Notes under the pieces: model-generated
Told to the model about the DNA's origin: nothing
Databases searched by the model: none
What the model saw: the letters and a program-made list of their open reading frames with translations, nothing else
Shown: positions 9,008 to 19,550 of the stretch, in pieces
Position numbering within the stretch: the stretch's first letter is position 1
How the letters are laid out: each line of letters opens with the position of its first letter
Made by a program: the position numbers and the translations under genes
Assembly: GCF_009707325.1 (NCBI RefSeq)
Contig: NZ_CP046103.1
Span: 1,413,810 to 1,477,809, forward strand
Reading direction: 5' to 3'
Length of the DNA: 64,000 nucleotides
Source of the DNA: Pseudomonas sp. IB20
Lineage (GTDB): Bacteria > Pseudomonadota > Gammaproteobacteria > Pseudomonadales > Pseudomonadaceae

Positions 9008-9044
9008 TAAAAAAACCGCTTCCTGTGAGGGAAGCGGTTTTTTT
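9008..9044. terminator. Rho-independent terminator, bidirectional
   Basis: Perfect stem ccgcttcc/ggaagcgg with the loop tgtgag, flanked by seven A on one side and seven T on the other. It ends the pump operon (minus) 13 bases beyond its stop and would also stop transcription of the plus-strand remnant. Confidence 0.92.
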
Positions 9045-9056
9045 ACGACAGCACGA

Positions 9057-10514
9057 TCAGAACAACTTCAGTGCCGGTGCTTCTTCTTTCAACGGCTCGT
9101 TCTTCGCGGTCTGCTCATTCCAGCCACCGCCGAGGGCCTTGTACAGGTTGACCTCGCTGTTGAGCTGCGCCAGGCGGTCGGTGATCAGCGATTGCTGGGC
9201 ACTGAACAGCTGGCGTTGGGCGTCGAGGAACGTCAGGTTGCTGTCGACACCAATGCGGTAGCGACGCTCAGCCAGGCGGTAGTAATCCTGGTTGGCCGCG
9301 ACGAAGCCACGTTGGGCATCCAACTGCTGCTTGTAGGTCTCACGCGCGGCGAGGCCGTCGGAAACTTCCTGGAAGCCGGTCTGGATCGCCTTCTCGTAGG
9401 TCGCCACGTTGATCTCTTTCTGAATCTTCGAGTAGTCCAGGCTTGCGCGCAGGCTACCGGCGTTGAAGATCGGGATGTTGATCTGCGGGGCAAACGACCA
9501 GGTGCCCGAGCCGCCTTTGAACAGGCCGCCCAGGGTCGGGCTGGCAGTACCGGCACTGGCGGTCAGGCTGATGCTTGGGAAGAACGCTGCACGTGCCGCG
9601 CCGATATTGGCGTTGGCGGCCTTAAGGTTGTACTCGGCCTGCACAATGTCGGGACGACGTTGCAGCAGGTCCGATGGCAACCCGGCTGGCACTTCGCTGA
9701 GCAGGTTATCCGACAGCGGCTTGCTGGCGATATTCGCCGGCAGGCCGGTGCCCAGCAGCAGGGTCAGGTTGTTTTCGTCCTGGGCCACCTGGCGGGTGTA
9801 GCGCGCCAGTGCAACCCGGGCGTTTTCCACTGAGGTACGCGCCTGGCTGAGGTCGAGGGCCGAGGCCACGCCGACTTCGTTGCTGCGCGAGGTCAGTTTG
9901 TAGCTTTGTTCGAACGCGCCCAGGGTGTCTTGGGTCAGCTTGAGCAGCTCCTTGTCGGCCTGCCAGGTCAGGTAGGCGTTGGCCACACTGGCCACCAAAC
10001 TGATCTGGGTGCTGCGTCGCGCTTCTTCAGTGGCGAAGTACTTTTGCAGTGCTTCTTCACTCAGGCTGCGCACGCGGCCGAACAGGTCCAGCTCATACGA
10101 GCTGATTCCCAGGCCAGCCGAGTACTGGCTGGCGATGGTCGCCTCGCCAGACTGCGACAGTTTGGCCGGGGTGCGCGAACGGCTGCCGCTGCCCGTGGCC
10201 GAGATGGCCGGGAACAGGTCGGCACGCTGGATCTGGTACTGCGCCGCGTAGGCGTCGATGTTCAGGGCCGCGACACGCAGGTCACGGTTGTTCACCAACG
10301 CGGTCTGGATCAGCTGTTGCAGGGCAGGGTCATGGAAAAACTGCTTCCAGCCCTGCTCGGCAGCGGCCTGGCCCGGCGCCTGGGCCGACGAATACGCCGG
10401 CCCTTGCGGGAACTGGGCAGCCACCGGTGCTTCAGGGCGCTGATAGTCAGGTATCAGCGAGCAGCCACTGAGCACGAATGCCGTGACGGCTAGGGAAAGT
10501 AGCGACTTGCTCAT
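9057..10514 (-). CDS. emhC: RND efflux outer-membrane channel (EmhC/TtgC, OprM family)
   Basis: 485 residues; lipoprotein signal with LSGC (Cys18), then the duplicated outer-membrane efflux domain typical of OprM/TtgC. The protein forms the trimeric exit duct through the outer membrane for the EmhAB pump. The start overlaps the end of emhB by four bases, so translation is coupled. It is the last gene of the emhABC operon and ends just before a strong terminator. The naming (emh, ttg, mex) is by similarity from memory. Confidence 0.93.
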   Translation of the reverse strand: MSKSLLSLAVTAFVLSGCSLIPDYQRPEAPVAAQFPQGPAYSSAQAPGQAAAEQGWKQFFHDPALQQLIQTALVNNRDLRVAALNIDAYAAQYQIQRADLFPAISATGSGSRSRTPAKLSQSGEATIASQYSAGLGISSYELDLFGRVRSLSEEALQKYFATEEARRSTQISLVASVANAYLTWQADKELLKLTQDTLGAFEQSYKLTSRSNEVGVASALDLSQARTSVENARVALARYTRQVAQDENNLTLLLGTGLPANIASKPLSDNLLSEVPAGLPSDLLQRRPDIVQAEYNLKAANANIGAARAAFFPSISLTASAGTASPTLGGLFKGGSGTWSFAPQINIPIFNAGSLRASLDYSKIQKEINVATYEKAIQTGFQEVSDGLAARETYKQQLDAQRGFVAANQDYYRLAERRYRIGVDSNLTFLDAQRQLFSAQQSLITDRLAQLNSEVNLYKALGGGWNEQTAKNEPLKEEAPALKLF

Positions 10515-13500
10515 TGGCCAGCCTCTTTAGGAGTTTCAGGAGTAACTTTCTTTTTACGCTCGCCAGCAGCCGATACGGTTGCGAAGAACAGTGGCACCCA
10601 GAAGATCGCCAGGACGGTGGCGGTGATCATACCGCCAATTACGCCGGTACCGATCGCGTGCTGGCTGCCTGAACCTGCACCGGTGGAGATCGCCAGTGGC
10701 AATACGCCGAGGACGAACGCCATGGAGGTCATGATGATCGGTCGCAGACGCATGCGGGACGCTTCAATGGCTGCCTCGACGATGCCCTTGCCTTGTTCGT
10801 GCAGCTCTTTGGCAAACTCCACGATCAGGATGGCGTTCTTCGCGGCCAGGCCCACCGTTACCAACAGGCCCACTTGGAAGAACACGTCGTTGGACAACCC
10901 GCGCATGCTGGTTGCAATCAACGCACCCACAACCCCTAGCGGCACTACCAGGATGACGGCGATCGGGATCGACCAGCTTTCGTACAGTGCTGCGAGGCAA
11001 AGGAACACCACCAGCAGCGACAAGGCGTACAGCGCAGGTGCCTGGGAGCCGGACAGACGTTCTTCATACGACAAACCCGTCCATGCATAGCCAACACCCG
11101 CCGGCAATTGCTTGGCAATACGCTCGACTTCGGCCATGGCGTCACCGGTACTGTAGCCCGGAGCCGGCGTACCAAGGACTTCCATCGCCGCTACACCGTT
11201 GTAGCGCGAGAGTTTCGGCGAACCGAAGATCCACTTGCCCGAAGCGATGGAGGACAACGGCACCATCTTCCCGGAGTCGCTGCGCACGTACCATTTTTCC
11301 AAGTCTTCAGGGGACATGCGGCTGGCGGCGTCACCTTGCACGTACACCTTCTTCACACGACCGCGGTCGATGAAGTCGTTGACGTAGCTGCCACCCAAGG
11401 CAATCGCCAGGGTCTGGTTGATATTCGACAGGGTGATGCCTTGGGCGCTGGCCTTCTCGTCGTCGACGGTAAGCTCGTACTGCGGCTCATCGTTCACGCC
11501 GTTGGGGCGCACACCTGCCAGAATCTTGCTTTGTGCTGCCATACCGAGGAACTGGTTACGCGCCGCCATCAATTTGTCATGGCCAACACCGCCCTGGTCT
11601 TGCAGGAACACGTCGAAGCCGGTGGCGTTACCCAGTTCCAGTACAGACGGCGGAACGATGGCAAATACCATGGCGTCCTTGAAGGTCTGCATGAAGTAGC
11701 CCTGGGCGCGCTTGGCGATCTCGAACACCGAGTTGGAGGCGTCACGCTCGCCCCACGGCTTGAGCATCACAAATGCCAGGCCGGAGCTTTGGCCACGACC
11801 GGCGAAGTTGAAGCCGTTTACGGTAAACACCGATTTCACGCCTTTGCCTTCGCCTGGCTCGCCTTCTTTGTCGTTGAGCAGGTACGCACGCATATCGTCG
11901 ATGACTTTCTGCGTACGTTCAGCCGTAGAACCGACCGGCGTCTGCACCTGGGCAAAGATTACGCCCTGGTCTTCATCGGGCAGGAACGCAGCAGGGATGC
12001 GCATGAACAGCCAGATCATGCCGACGATGATCAGCGCGTACACCAGGAACGCCGGGATCTTATGCTTGATCATGTTACCCACGCCGCGCTCGTAGCTCAG
12101 TACGCCACGGTCGAAGGTGCGGTTGAACCAGCCAAAGAAACCACGCTTGGGTTGGCCGTGTGTTTCCGGGTCGATCGGCTTGAGCATGGTGGCGCACAAG
12201 GCCGGGGTGAAGATCAGGGCAACCAGTACCGACAACGCCATGGCCGAAACGATGGTGATGGAGAACTGTTTGTAGATCACACCGGTAGAGCCGCCAAAGA
12301 ACGCCATCGGCAACAGTACCGCCGACAGAACCAGGGCAATACCCACCAGGGCGCCTTGGATCTGGCCCATGGATTTGACCGTCGCCTCCTTGGGCGACAA
12401 GTGTTCCTCGGCCATCACCCGCTCGACGTTTTCCACCACGACGATGGCGTCATCCACCAGCAAGCCGATGGCCAGGATCATGCCGAACATGGTCAGGGTG
12501 TTGATGGTGAAACCGAACGCGGCCAGGATCCCGAAGGTGCCCAACAGCACCACCGGTACGGTCATGGTCGTGATGATGGTGGCGCGGAAGTTCTGCAGGA
12601 ACAGGAACATCACCAGGAACACCAGCACGATCGCTTCGACCAGGGTGTCGACTACACCAGAGATCGACTCGGTCACAACCGGGGTGGTGTCATACGGCAC
12701 CACCGCCTTCATGCCTGGCGGGAAGAACGGTTCAAGCGACGCTACGGTGGCGCGGATGGCCTTGCCGGTGTCCAAGGCGTTGGCGCCCGAGGCCAGCTTG
12801 ATCGCCATACCGGAAGCCGGCTTGCCGTTGAACTGCGCAGCGATGCTGTAGTTCTGACCACCGAGTTCAATACGCGCGACATCCTTCAGGCGTACCTGTG
12901 AGCCGTCGGTATTGACTTTCATCAGGATATTGCCGAACTGCTCCGCAGTCTGCAGGCGGGTCTTGCCAATGATGGTCGCGTTCAACTGAGTGCCGGGCAG
13001 GGCTGGCAGGCCGCCCAGTTGGCCGGTAGCCACCTGCACGTTCTGCGCCGAGATCGCCGTGCTGACATCCACCGGCGTGAGCTGGTAGTTGTTCAGCTTG
13101 GCCGGGTCCAGCCAGATACGCATGGCGTACTGCGAACCGAACACCTGGAAGTCACCCACACCCGCGGTCCGCGAAATCGGATCCTGGATGTTCGACACGA
13201 TGTAGTTGGACAAGTCGTCCTTGGTCATGCTGCCGTCTTCCGACACCAGACCGATCACCATCAGGAAGTTCTTCACCGACTTGGTCACGCGGATACCCTG
13301 CTGCTGCACTTCTTGCGGCAGCAGTGGGGTCGCCAGGTTCAGCTTGTTCTGCACCTGAACCTGGGCGATATCCGGGTTGGTACCCTGGTTGAACGTCACG
13401 GTGATGGTCATGCTGCCGTCGGAGTTACTGTCCGAGGAAACATAACGCAGGTTGTCGATACCGTTGAGCTGTTGCTCGATCACCTGCACCACGGTGTCCT

Positions 13501-13672
13501 GCACGGTTTGTGCAGACGCGCCTGGGTAGGTCACCTGGATGTCGATGGCGGTCGGCGCGATGGCCGGGTATTGGTTGATGGGCAACTTCATGATCGAAAG
13601 TGCCCCGACCAGCATGATCACCAGGGCAATTACCCAGGCGAAAATGGGACGGTCGATAAAAAATTTCGACAT
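10511..13672 (-). CDS. emhB: RND multidrug/solvent efflux pump, inner-membrane transporter (EmhB/TtgB)
   Basis: 1053 residues, full HAE1-RND length. It begins [20 protein letters not shown] and has the two-fold repeat of six helices and a large periplasmic loop. The proton-relay Asp pair is seen in [18 protein letters not shown]. It exports hydrophobic compounds such as antibiotics, solvents and aromatic hydrocarbons using the proton gradient. It lies between emhA (3 bases upstream) and emhC (4-base overlap), with no frameshift seen. Confidence 0.95.
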   Translation of the reverse strand: MSKFFIDRPIFAWVIALVIMLVGALSIMKLPINQYPAIAPTAIDIQVTYPGASAQTVQDTVVQVIEQQLNGIDNLRYVSSDSNSDGSMTITVTFNQGTNPDIAQVQVQNKLNLATPLLPQEVQQQGIRVTKSVKNFLMVIGLVSEDGSMTKDDLSNYIVSNIQDPISRTAGVGDFQVFGSQYAMRIWLDPAKLNNYQLTPVDVSTAISAQNVQVATGQLGGLPALPGTQLNATIIGKTRLQTAEQFGNILMKVNTDGSQVRLKDVARIELGGQNYSIAAQFNGKPASGMAIKLASGANALDTGKAIRATVASLEPFFPPGMKAVVPYDTTPVVTESISGVVDTLVEAIVLVFLVMFLFLQNFRATIITTMTVPVVLLGTFGILAAFGFTINTLTMFGMILAIGLLVDDAIVVVENVERVMAEEHLSPKEATVKSMGQIQGALVGIALVLSAVLLPMAFFGGSTGVIYKQFSITIVSAMALSVLVALIFTPALCATMLKPIDPETHGQPKRGFFGWFNRTFDRGVLSYERGVGNMIKHKIPAFLVYALIIVGMIWLFMRIPAAFLPDEDQGVIFAQVQTPVGSTAERTQKVIDDMRAYLLNDKEGEPGEGKGVKSVFTVNGFNFAGRGQSSGLAFVMLKPWGERDASNSVFEIAKRAQGYFMQTFKDAMVFAIVPPSVLELGNATGFDVFLQDQGGVGHDKLMAARNQFLGMAAQSKILAGVRPNGVNDEPQYELTVDDEKASAQGITLSNINQTLAIALGGSYVNDFIDRGRVKKVYVQGDAASRMSPEDLEKWYVRSDSGKMVPLSSIASGKWIFGSPKLSRYNGVAAMEVLGTPAPGYSTGDAMAEVERIAKQLPAGVGYAWTGLSYEERLSGSQAPALYALSLLVVFLCLAALYESWSIPIAVILVVPLGVVGALIATSMRGLSNDVFFQVGLLVTVGLAAKNAILIVEFAKELHEQGKGIVEAAIEASRMRLRPIIMTSMAFVLGVLPLAISTGAGSGSQHAIGTGVIGGMITATVLAIFWVPLFFATVSAAGERKKKVTPETPKEAGQ

Positions 13673-13675
13673 GGG

Positions 13676-14830
13676 TTACTCCCCTTTGCCGGCAGCGGCA
13701 GCAGGAGCAGCAGCACTGCCAGCATCGGCAGGCTTGGCGTTGTCGGCCGGCTTGACCTTGACCTCGACGCCCGGCTTGACGTACTGCAAGCCTTCTGTGA
13801 TCACACGGTCACCGGCGTTCAGGCCTTTTTCCACCAGCCAGTAGGCGCCGTAAGTGCGGTTGGCCACCAGTTCACGCTGCTCGACCTTGTTGTCGGCGTT
13901 GACGATCAGCGCCGTTGGAATGCCTCTCAGGTCACGGGTCACGCCTTGCTGCGGAGCCAGGATGGCCTTGCTGTTCACACCGGCTTGCAGTTGGGCGTGT
14001 ACGAACATGCCTGGCAACAGTGTGTGCTCAGGGTTAGGGAACACGGCGCGCAGCGTCACGGAACCGGTGGTCTGGTCGACCGACACTTCCGAGAACTCCA
14101 GCTTGCCATCCAGACCGTAAGCGGTGCCGTCTTCCAGGGTCAGCTTGACCTTGGCAGCGTTGTCGCCGGCTTTTTCCAGCTGACCGCTTGCCAGGTCGCG
14201 GCGCAGTTTCAGCATTTCAGCCGAAGACTGCGTGAGGTCGACGTAGATCGGGTCCAGTTGCTGGATCACGGCCATGGCATCGGTCTGACCATTGCTGACC
14301 AGCGCGCCTTCGGTGACCGAAGAACGGCCAATCCGCCCGGAGATCGGCGCGAATACTTTGGTGTAACGCACGTTGATCTGGGCGGTTTGAACGTTGGCTT
14401 CGGCGGTCATGCGATTGGCGACGGCGGTGTCGTATTCCTGACGGCTGACGGCTTGCTCATCGACCAACTGCTTGTAGCGGTCGCTGATGGATTTGGTCTG
14501 GGTCAGGCTCGCTTGTGCGCTTTTCAGGGTGGCGTCATACACCGACGGGTCGATCTGGTAGAGCTGTTGCCCTTCCTTCACGTCGCCGCCTTCCTTGAAC
14601 AGGCGCTTGAGAATGATGCCGTTGACCTGCGGCCGAACTTCCGCAATGCGATAGGCCGTGGTGCGGCCCGGCAGTTCGGAGGTCAGGGTAAAGGCTTGCG
14701 GTTGAATAGTGACCACGCCGACCTGAGGGGTTTGAGCGGGCGGAGCCGCTTCTTCCTTTTTACATCCGCTGAGCAGCGATGCCAGGGCGACGGCAGTGAC
14801 CAGAGCGGTAACAGCTGGCTTAAGTTGCAT
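13676..14830 (-). CDS. emhA: RND efflux periplasmic adaptor (EmhA/TtgA)
   Basis: 384 residues from the ATG at 14830. The open frame extends to 14890 but the chosen start has GAGG at the right distance and gives a clean lipoprotein signal with SLLSGC (Cys23). The adaptor has the lipoyl/barrel-sandwich, alpha-hairpin and beta-barrel order of MexA (SDRYKQLVDEQAVSRQEYD lies in the hairpin). The C-terminus is Ala/Pro rich. It links EmhB to EmhC. The promoter faces that of the repressor gene. Confidence 0.94.
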   Translation of the reverse strand: MQLKPAVTALVTAVALASLLSGCKKEEAAPPAQTPQVGVVTIQPQAFTLTSELPGRTTAYRIAEVRPQVNGIILKRLFKEGGDVKEGQQLYQIDPSVYDATLKSAQASLTQTKSISDRYKQLVDEQAVSRQEYDTAVANRMTAEANVQTAQINVRYTKVFAPISGRIGRSSVTEGALVSNGQTDAMAVIQQLDPIYVDLTQSSAEMLKLRRDLASGQLEKAGDNAAKVKLTLEDGTAYGLDGKLEFSEVSVDQTTGSVTLRAVFPNPEHTLLPGMFVHAQLQAGVNSKAILAPQQGVTRDLRGIPTALIVNADNKVEQRELVANRTYGAYWLVEKGLNAGDRVITEGLQYVKPGVEVKVKPADNAKPADAGSAAAPAAAAGKGE

Positions 14831-14917
14831 GAAGATCCTCGGGTCAGGCGCGCAGAATGCGCACAAGAAGGGTGGAAGGGTAAAAATCAAGGTGTGAGTG
14901 GATAAGTAGCTTGCTAC

Positions 14918-14952
14918 GCAATATACTTACGTTCATGGTTGTTTGTAAACTC
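14918..14952. promoter_or_regulatory. EmhR/TtgR-type operator in the divergent promoter region
   Basis: The 286 bp gap between emhA and the TetR gene contains, on the minus strand, tttacaaacaaccatgaacg followed by taagtatatt. As I recall it, the TtgR operator of P. putida has the core tttacaaacaaccatgaatg, which is nearly identical. A ttgaca hexamer (14953-14958) overlaps its edge. The repressor is expected to bind here and control both the pump and itself. Confidence 0.75.
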
Positions 14953-15116
14953 TTGACAGGCTTCGCAGATTGTTGACAAAGCAGCTGCCAAAGCCTCGAT
15001 TTTAGTACGTTCGGTGCCCATGACGGTGTCGTCCCACAATTATTCAGATGATCGTTACCGCCTATTAAAGCAGCGTTACCGAGCGTCCCAAGTATTCTGA
15101 TTGAGGTTTTACTGCC

Positions 15117-15749
15117 ATGGTTCGTCGCACCAAAGAGGAAGCTCAGGAAACGCGCAGCCAAATTCTTGCCGCCGCCGAACAGGCGTTTTATGAGCGCGGC
15201 GTCGCGCGGACCACGTTGGCGGACATTGCGGCGCTGGCGGGTGTGACGCGCGGTGCTATCTATTGGCATTTCAGCAATAAGTCCGATTTGCTGCAGGCAC
15301 TGCTCGACACGCTGCACGAACCCCTGGATGAATTGGCCCGGGCCAGTGAAAGTGAGGAAGAAGCCGACCCGCTGGGCTGTATGCGCAAGCTGTTGATTCA
15401 TCTTTATCATCAAGTGGCCCTGGACCCGAAAACCCGGCGCATCAACGAAATCCTGTTTCATAAGTGCGAGTTCACGGATGAAATGTGTGACATGCGGCGC
15501 CAACGTCAAACCCACAGCTTGGAATGCAACCTGCGTATCGGCCTGACCTTGCGCAACGCGGTCCATCGCGGGCAACTTCCGGAAAATCTGGACACTACGC
15601 GTGGCGCGGTGTGCATCCATGCCTTCATCCACGGCTTGATTGGCCAGTGGCTACTGGTACCCGACAGCTTCCAACTGCATCAGGATGCCGAACGCTGGGT
15701 TGATGCGGGGCTGGACATGCTGCGCTTGAGCCCCAGCCTACGCAATTAA
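15117..15749 (+). CDS. emhR: TetR-family repressor of the RND pump (EmhR/TtgR)
   Basis: 210 residues. The N-terminal TetR HTH is clear ([21 protein letters not shown], residues about 32-52), and the C-terminal ligand domain is of the AcrR/TtgR class. Known relatives bind flavonoids, antibiotics and solvents and release the DNA, derepressing the pump. It is divergent from emhABC with the operator between them. Length and sequence are normal for TtgR. Confidence 0.93.
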   Translation: MVRRTKEEAQETRSQILAAAEQAFYERGVARTTLADIAALAGVTRGAIYWHFSNKSDLLQALLDTLHEPLDELARASESEEEADPLGCMRKLLIHLYHQVALDPKTRRINEILFHKCEFTDEMCDMRRQRQTHSLECNLRIGLTLRNAVHRGQLPENLDTTRGAVCIHAFIHGLIGQWLLVPDSFQLHQDAERWVDAGLDMLRLSPSLRN

Positions 15750-16119
15750 GACAAAATGCGTAATTACATCCAAGTGTGTCAATAGTAAAGACCAGAGACA
15801 GTCAATCGTCCCTTCGCAGGATTTGTGGGGTGACTTTATATACGTGCACGCGGGCGGTTGATAGGTAGCCGACTAAGTATTTTGTAGCGATATTGTTGCA
15901 ATGCTGTGAAGGAATGTTTCCCGACCTTTGTGCGATCGTTCCTATGCTCCGCGTGGGAATGCATCCTGTGACGCTCCAGAGCGGGCTTGCTCGCGAAAGT
16001 AGTGGATCAGTCAGCACATATTTAGCTGACAGACCGCATTCGATCTCTGGTGTATTCCAAAGCGCAGTAAAAAGCCCCGGTTCCTGCGAGCCGGGGCTTT
16101 TTCGTTTCAGCTTGTTGCT
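15750..16119. other. Intergenic region, 370 bp, with a partial repeat and a terminator
   Basis: No gene is supported. It holds a partial copy of the gatcgttcc repeat family (about 15938-15990, related to 2141-2200) followed by gagcgggcttgctcgcg, a short REP-like hairpin, and then the terminator at 16069-16105. A 71-codon minus frame at 15802-16017 has no recognisable features and is not called. Confidence 0.7.
16069..16105 (-). terminator. Rho-independent terminator of the alkene reductase operon
   Basis: Stem agccccgg/ccggggct with the loop ttcctgcgag, flanked by an A-run on the left and a T-run on the right, so it works in both directions. It lies 15 bases beyond the stop of the minus-strand reductase gene. 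Confidence 0.9.
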
Positions 16120-17175
16120 TTAGATCGCCAGCGTCGGGTAGTCGATGTAACCGACCGGACCCTTGGCGTAGAAGGTTTCCGGATGCGCTTCGTTCAGCGG
16201 CGCATCGGCTTTCAGACGCGCCGGCAGGTCCGGGTTGGCAATGAACGGTACGCCGAAGGCCACCGCATCGGCTTTGCCCGAGGCCAGCCAGGCGTTGGCG
16301 CTGTCCTTGGTGAAGCGTTCGTTGGCGATGTACGCGCCGCCGAAGGCTTTTTTCAGTTGTGGGCCAAGGCTGTCGCCGGCTTCTTTTTCACGCGAGCAGA
16401 TGAACGCGATACCACGTTTGCCCAATTCGCGGGCAACGTAGGTGAAGGTCTCGGCCAAGTTATCGTCGCCCATGTCATGGGAGTCGGCGCGTGGTGCCAG
16501 GTGCACCCCCACACGGCCGGCGCCCCAGACTTCGATGGCCGCGTCGGTCACTTCCAGCAGCAGGCGGGCACGGTTTTCCAGGGAGCCGCCGTAGTTGTCG
16601 GTGCGCTGGTTGGTGCTGCTTTGCAGGAACTGATCGAGCAGGTAGCCGTTGGCACCGTGGAGTTCCACGCCGTCAAAACCGGCGGCCTTGGCGTTTTCGG
16701 CGCCGACGCGGTAAGCGTCAACGATGTCGGCGATTTCAGCGGTTTCCAAGGCGCGTGGGGTCGGGTAGTCCGCCAATGGACGCACCAGGCTCACGTGGCC
16801 TTTGGGCTGGATGGCGCTCGGTGCCACTGGGGTTTTGCCGTTCAGGTAGGACGCGTGGGAGATCCGGCCGACGTGCCACAGTTGCAGAACGATCTTGCCA
16901 CCCGCGCCGTGCACGGCCTTGGTCACATTGGCCCAGCCGCGTACCTGGTCGTTGGACCAGATGCCCGGAGTGTCCGGGTAGCCTACGCCCAGCGGCGTCA
17001 CGGAGGTGGCTTCGCTGAGGATCAGCCCGGCTGAGGCGCGCTGCACGTAGTACTCAGCCATCATCGCGTTGGGTACGCGACCTTCATCAGCGCGGCAGCG
17101 GGTCAGCGGCGCCATGATGATGCGGTTCGACAGTTCCAGGTCGCCCAGTTTGATTGGATCGAAAATAGTCGTCAT
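16120..17175 (-). CDS. Old yellow enzyme family alkene reductase (XenB/NemA-like)
   Basis: 351 residues, an FMN-dependent TIM barrel. Seen: N-terminal LGDLELSNRIIMAPLTRCRA, the HGAN pair that binds the oxygen of the substrate, and QRTDNYGGSLENRAR. The family reduces activated C=C bonds with NADPH and also attacks nitro compounds; XenB of P. fluorescens is a close relative by memory. The gene is the third of an arsR-MFS-reductase group on one strand, 31 bases after the MFS gene, which suggests a role in defence against an electrophile or xenobiotic. Its substrate is unknown. Confidence 0.9.
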   Translation of the reverse strand: MTTIFDPIKLGDLELSNRIIMAPLTRCRADEGRVPNAMMAEYYVQRASAGLILSEATSVTPLGVGYPDTPGIWSNDQVRGWANVTKAVHGAGGKIVLQLWHVGRISHASYLNGKTPVAPSAIQPKGHVSLVRPLADYPTPRALETAEIADIVDAYRVGAENAKAAGFDGVELHGANGYLLDQFLQSSTNQRTDNYGGSLENRARLLLEVTDAAIEVWGAGRVGVHLAPRADSHDMGDDNLAETFTYVARELGKRGIAFICSREKEAGDSLGPQLKKAFGGAYIANERFTKDSANAWLASGKADAVAFGVPFIANPDLPARLKADAPLNEAHPETFYAKGPVGYIDYPTLAI

Positions 17176-17206
17176 GGGATAACACCCTTCTCTTTAAGTA
17201 AATTGC

Positions 17207-18373
17207 TCAGTGGGTCGCAGGGGCCAGGCCGGCATCGCCGCTCTGACGGAAAGTAATCAGGGTGACCAGCAGGGCCAGAATCGCCAGGGCCGCAGCCGCC
17301 AAAGGCACGCTGGTCAGGCCAAAGCCGTGGGCAATTACGCTGCCGCCGACCCAGGCGCCGAGGGCGTTGCCGATGTTGAAGGCGCCGATGTTCAGGGTCG
17401 ACACCAGGTTCGGTGCGGCCTTGCCGAAGGTCACCACGTTGATTTGCAGCGCCGGTACGGCGGCGAACGACGCAGTGGCCCACAGGAACAGGGTGATTTC
17501 AGTTGGGATTACCGCGACGCTGGTCCAGGTCAGCACGGTGGAGACCACCGCCATGCTGATGAACACGCCTATCAAGGTGGCCGCCAGGCGTTTGTCCGCC
17601 AGCTTGCCGCCGATGATGTTGCCCACGGCCAGGCCCAGGCCGATCAGCAGCAGCGTCCAGGTCACGCCTTTGGGCGACACGCCGGTGACATCGCCGAGCA
17701 GTGGGGCGACATAGGTGAAGAGGGTAAACATGGAAGCGGCGAACAGTGCGGTCATGGTCAGCGACAGCCAGATGCCGGCGCCTTTGAGGGCGGCGAGTTC
17801 GGCGCGCATGTCGAGTTTTTCTTCGTCACGCTTGGCCGGCAGGAAGCGGATCAGGCCGATCAAGGCGATCACGCCAATCACGGTCACCGCCCAGAAGGTC
17901 GAGCGCCAGCCGGCCTCCTGGCCCAGCGCGGTACCCAGTGGCACGCCGAGCACGTTGGCCAGGGTCAAGCCGGTGAACATCAAGGCCACAGCCGAAGCAC
18001 GCTTGTTGGCCGGTACCAGGTTGGCCGCAACCACCGAACCAATCCCAAAGAACGCGCCGTGACACAGCGCAGTGACTACACGGGCAACCATCAGCACGTT
18101 GTAGTCACTGGCCAGTGCGCAGAGCAGGTTGCCGACAATAAAGATGCCCATCAACGCTACCAGGGCGGCCTTGCGTGGCAGCTTGGCGGTGGCCAGTGCC
18201 ATGAAGGGCGCGCCGATGGCCACGCCCAAGGCATAGCCGGTGACCAGCCAGCCAGCGCCGGGAATCGACACGCCCAAGTCCGCCGCCACATCGGGCAGCA
18301 AGCCCATGATGACGAACTCGGTGGTGCCGATGGCGAAGGCGCTCAGGGCCAGTATGAGTAGCGAGAGGGGCAT
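17207..18373 (-). CDS. MFS exporter, DHA1/AraJ-like
   Basis: 388 residues with about 12 helices (first: SLLILALSAFAIGTTEFVIM). The opening TTEFVIMGLLPDVAADLGVS is characteristic of the AraJ/YdhP-like drug and sugar exporters. It lies between an ArsR-type regulator gene (10 bases away) and an old yellow enzyme gene, probably cotranscribed with both. Likely function: efflux of a compound sensed by the regulator. The substrate cannot be told from sequence. Confidence 0.85.
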   Translation of the reverse strand: MPLSLLILALSAFAIGTTEFVIMGLLPDVAADLGVSIPGAGWLVTGYALGVAIGAPFMALATAKLPRKAALVALMGIFIVGNLLCALASDYNVLMVARVVTALCHGAFFGIGSVVAANLVPANKRASAVALMFTGLTLANVLGVPLGTALGQEAGWRSTFWAVTVIGVIALIGLIRFLPAKRDEEKLDMRAELAALKGAGIWLSLTMTALFAASMFTLFTYVAPLLGDVTGVSPKGVTWTLLLIGLGLAVGNIIGGKLADKRLAATLIGVFISMAVVSTVLTWTSVAVIPTEITLFLWATASFAAVPALQINVVTFGKAAPNLVSTLNIGAFNIGNALGAWVGGSVIAHGFGLTSVPLAAAALAILALLVTLITFRQSGDAGLAPATH

Positions 18374-18383
18374 TATCTTTCCT

Positions 18384-18713
18384 TTATAACAACGTTGCGC
18401 TGATATCAGCGCTGAGTTCGGTGGTGAGCGCCGCGAGGAAGGCTTGGATCACTTCGTCATTGCGTTTGAAAAAGTGCCATTGCCCGGCCTTTTGGCTGCT
18501 GATCAACCCGGCCCGTTGCAAGGTCGCCAGGTGGGCCGACACGGTCGACTGGGACAAGCCGCAGCGCTGGTCGATCTGCCCGGCGCAGATGCCGTATTCA
18601 TGGTTGTGCACTTGCTCGGGGAACTGCACTTTCGGGTCTTTCAGCCAGGTGAGGATGTCTCGTCGTACTGGGTGCGCCAGGGCTTTTATTATTTCGTCGA
18701 GGTCGATGGGCAT
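18384..18713 (-). CDS. ArsR-family transcriptional regulator
   Basis: 109 residues with a winged helix (CGLSQSTVSAHLATLQRAGLI, about residues 51-71). It begins LDEIIKALAHPVRRDILTWL. The classical ArsR metal motif ELCVCDL is not present, although Cys42 and Cys51 could act as a redox or metal sensor. It is the first gene of the MFS/alkene reductase operon and probably autoregulates it. Confidence 0.88.
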   Translation of the reverse strand: MPIDLDEIIKALAHPVRRDILTWLKDPKVQFPEQVHNHEYGICAGQIDQRCGLSQSTVSAHLATLQRAGLISSQKAGQWHFFKRNDEVIQAFLAALTTELSADISATLL

Positions 18714-18868
18714 GGCAGGGTGCTCGGTTGCGTAAAACGTTATATCGCGATGAGGCGAACTTTAAATCGTTACATTCCGATACACCAATATGCTTTTGAT
18801 CTTAGGACCGGCTATTTCGGTATATCGGGTTATAACGATACGTGGGTGGCAGTGCTAGACTGCTCGGC
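18714..18868. promoter_or_regulatory. Divergent promoter region between the ArsR gene and acpH
   Basis: A 155 bp A/T-rich gap. It contains related elements: cgttatatcgcga at about 18738 and ggtatatcgggttataacg at about 18819, with a ttataacgata end. These partial palindromes are candidate ArsR binding sites. This is pattern reading only. Confidence 0.3.
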
Positions 18869-19453
18869 ATGAATTATCTCGCACATCTGCACCTGGGCGG
18901 CCAACTTCCTGCACAACTGCTGGGCAGCCTCTATGGTGACTTCGTCAAAGGCCGCCTGCAGGGCCAGTTCAGCCCGCAAATCGAGTCGGCTATCCAACTG
19001 CATCGCTCCATCGACCGCTTCACCGACAGCCACCCGCTGGTTTGCGAGGCGTTGTCACGCTTCAGCCTGACCCGCAAGCGCTATGCCGGGATTGTCCTCG
19101 ATGTGTTTTTCGACCACTGCCTGGCGCGGGATTGGGCGCTGTATGCCAACCAGCCCCTGGAACACTTTACTGCGCAGGTGTACCGCGTGCTGGCGGCCGA
19201 ACCGCAGCTGCCTGGGCGGCTGGCGCAGATTGCACCGTATATGGCGGAGGATGACTGGCTGGGTTCGTACCGTGAGTTCGCGGTGATGGAGCAGGTGTTG
19301 CGCGGGATTTCGCGGCGCCTGACCCAGCCCGAGGAATTGAGGCATGCCATGCACGAGTTGCGGATTCTGTATGAGCCGCTGAGTGAAGACTTTCGGCTGT
19401 TCTATCCTGAGTTGCAGAAATTTGCACAATCCCACCTGACGGTTGAGATTTAA
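18869..19453 (+). CDS. acpH: Acyl carrier protein phosphodiesterase
   Basis: 194 residues from the ATG at 18869; an open frame nine codons longer lacks the family N-terminus. It starts MNYLAHLHLGG and has GDFVKGRL and FDHCLARDW, typical of AcpH, a metal-dependent HD-like hydrolase that removes 4'-phosphopantetheine from ACP. It is divergent from the arsR operon and has no obvious functional neighbours. Confidence 0.9.
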   Translation: MNYLAHLHLGGQLPAQLLGSLYGDFVKGRLQGQFSPQIESAIQLHRSIDRFTDSHPLVCEALSRFSLTRKRYAGIVLDVFFDHCLARDWALYANQPLEHFTAQVYRVLAAEPQLPGRLAQIAPYMAEDDWLGSYREFAVMEQVLRGISRRLTQPEELRHAMHELRILYEPLSEDFRLFYPELQKFAQSHLTVEI

Positions 19454-19456
19454 ACC

Positions 19457-19537
19457 TGTGGGAGCTGGCTTGCCTGCGATAGCGGTCTGTCAGTCGATAT
19501 TGGTGTACCAGCCATAGCAGGCAAGCCACCTCCCACA
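19457..19537. repeat. REPIN (two inverted REP sequences)
   Basis: It starts tgtgggagctggcttgcctg and ends with the inverted partner caggcaagccacctcccaca. It occupies the gap between the convergent genes acpH and olsA. Confidence 0.9.
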
Positions 19538-19550
19538 TTTTAAAGTGTGT

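Noticed and set aside
11108..14905. Long plus-strand frames (597 and 628 codons) opposite the pump genes
   Set aside because: Shadows of emhB and emhA, which have clear motifs in the minus frame.
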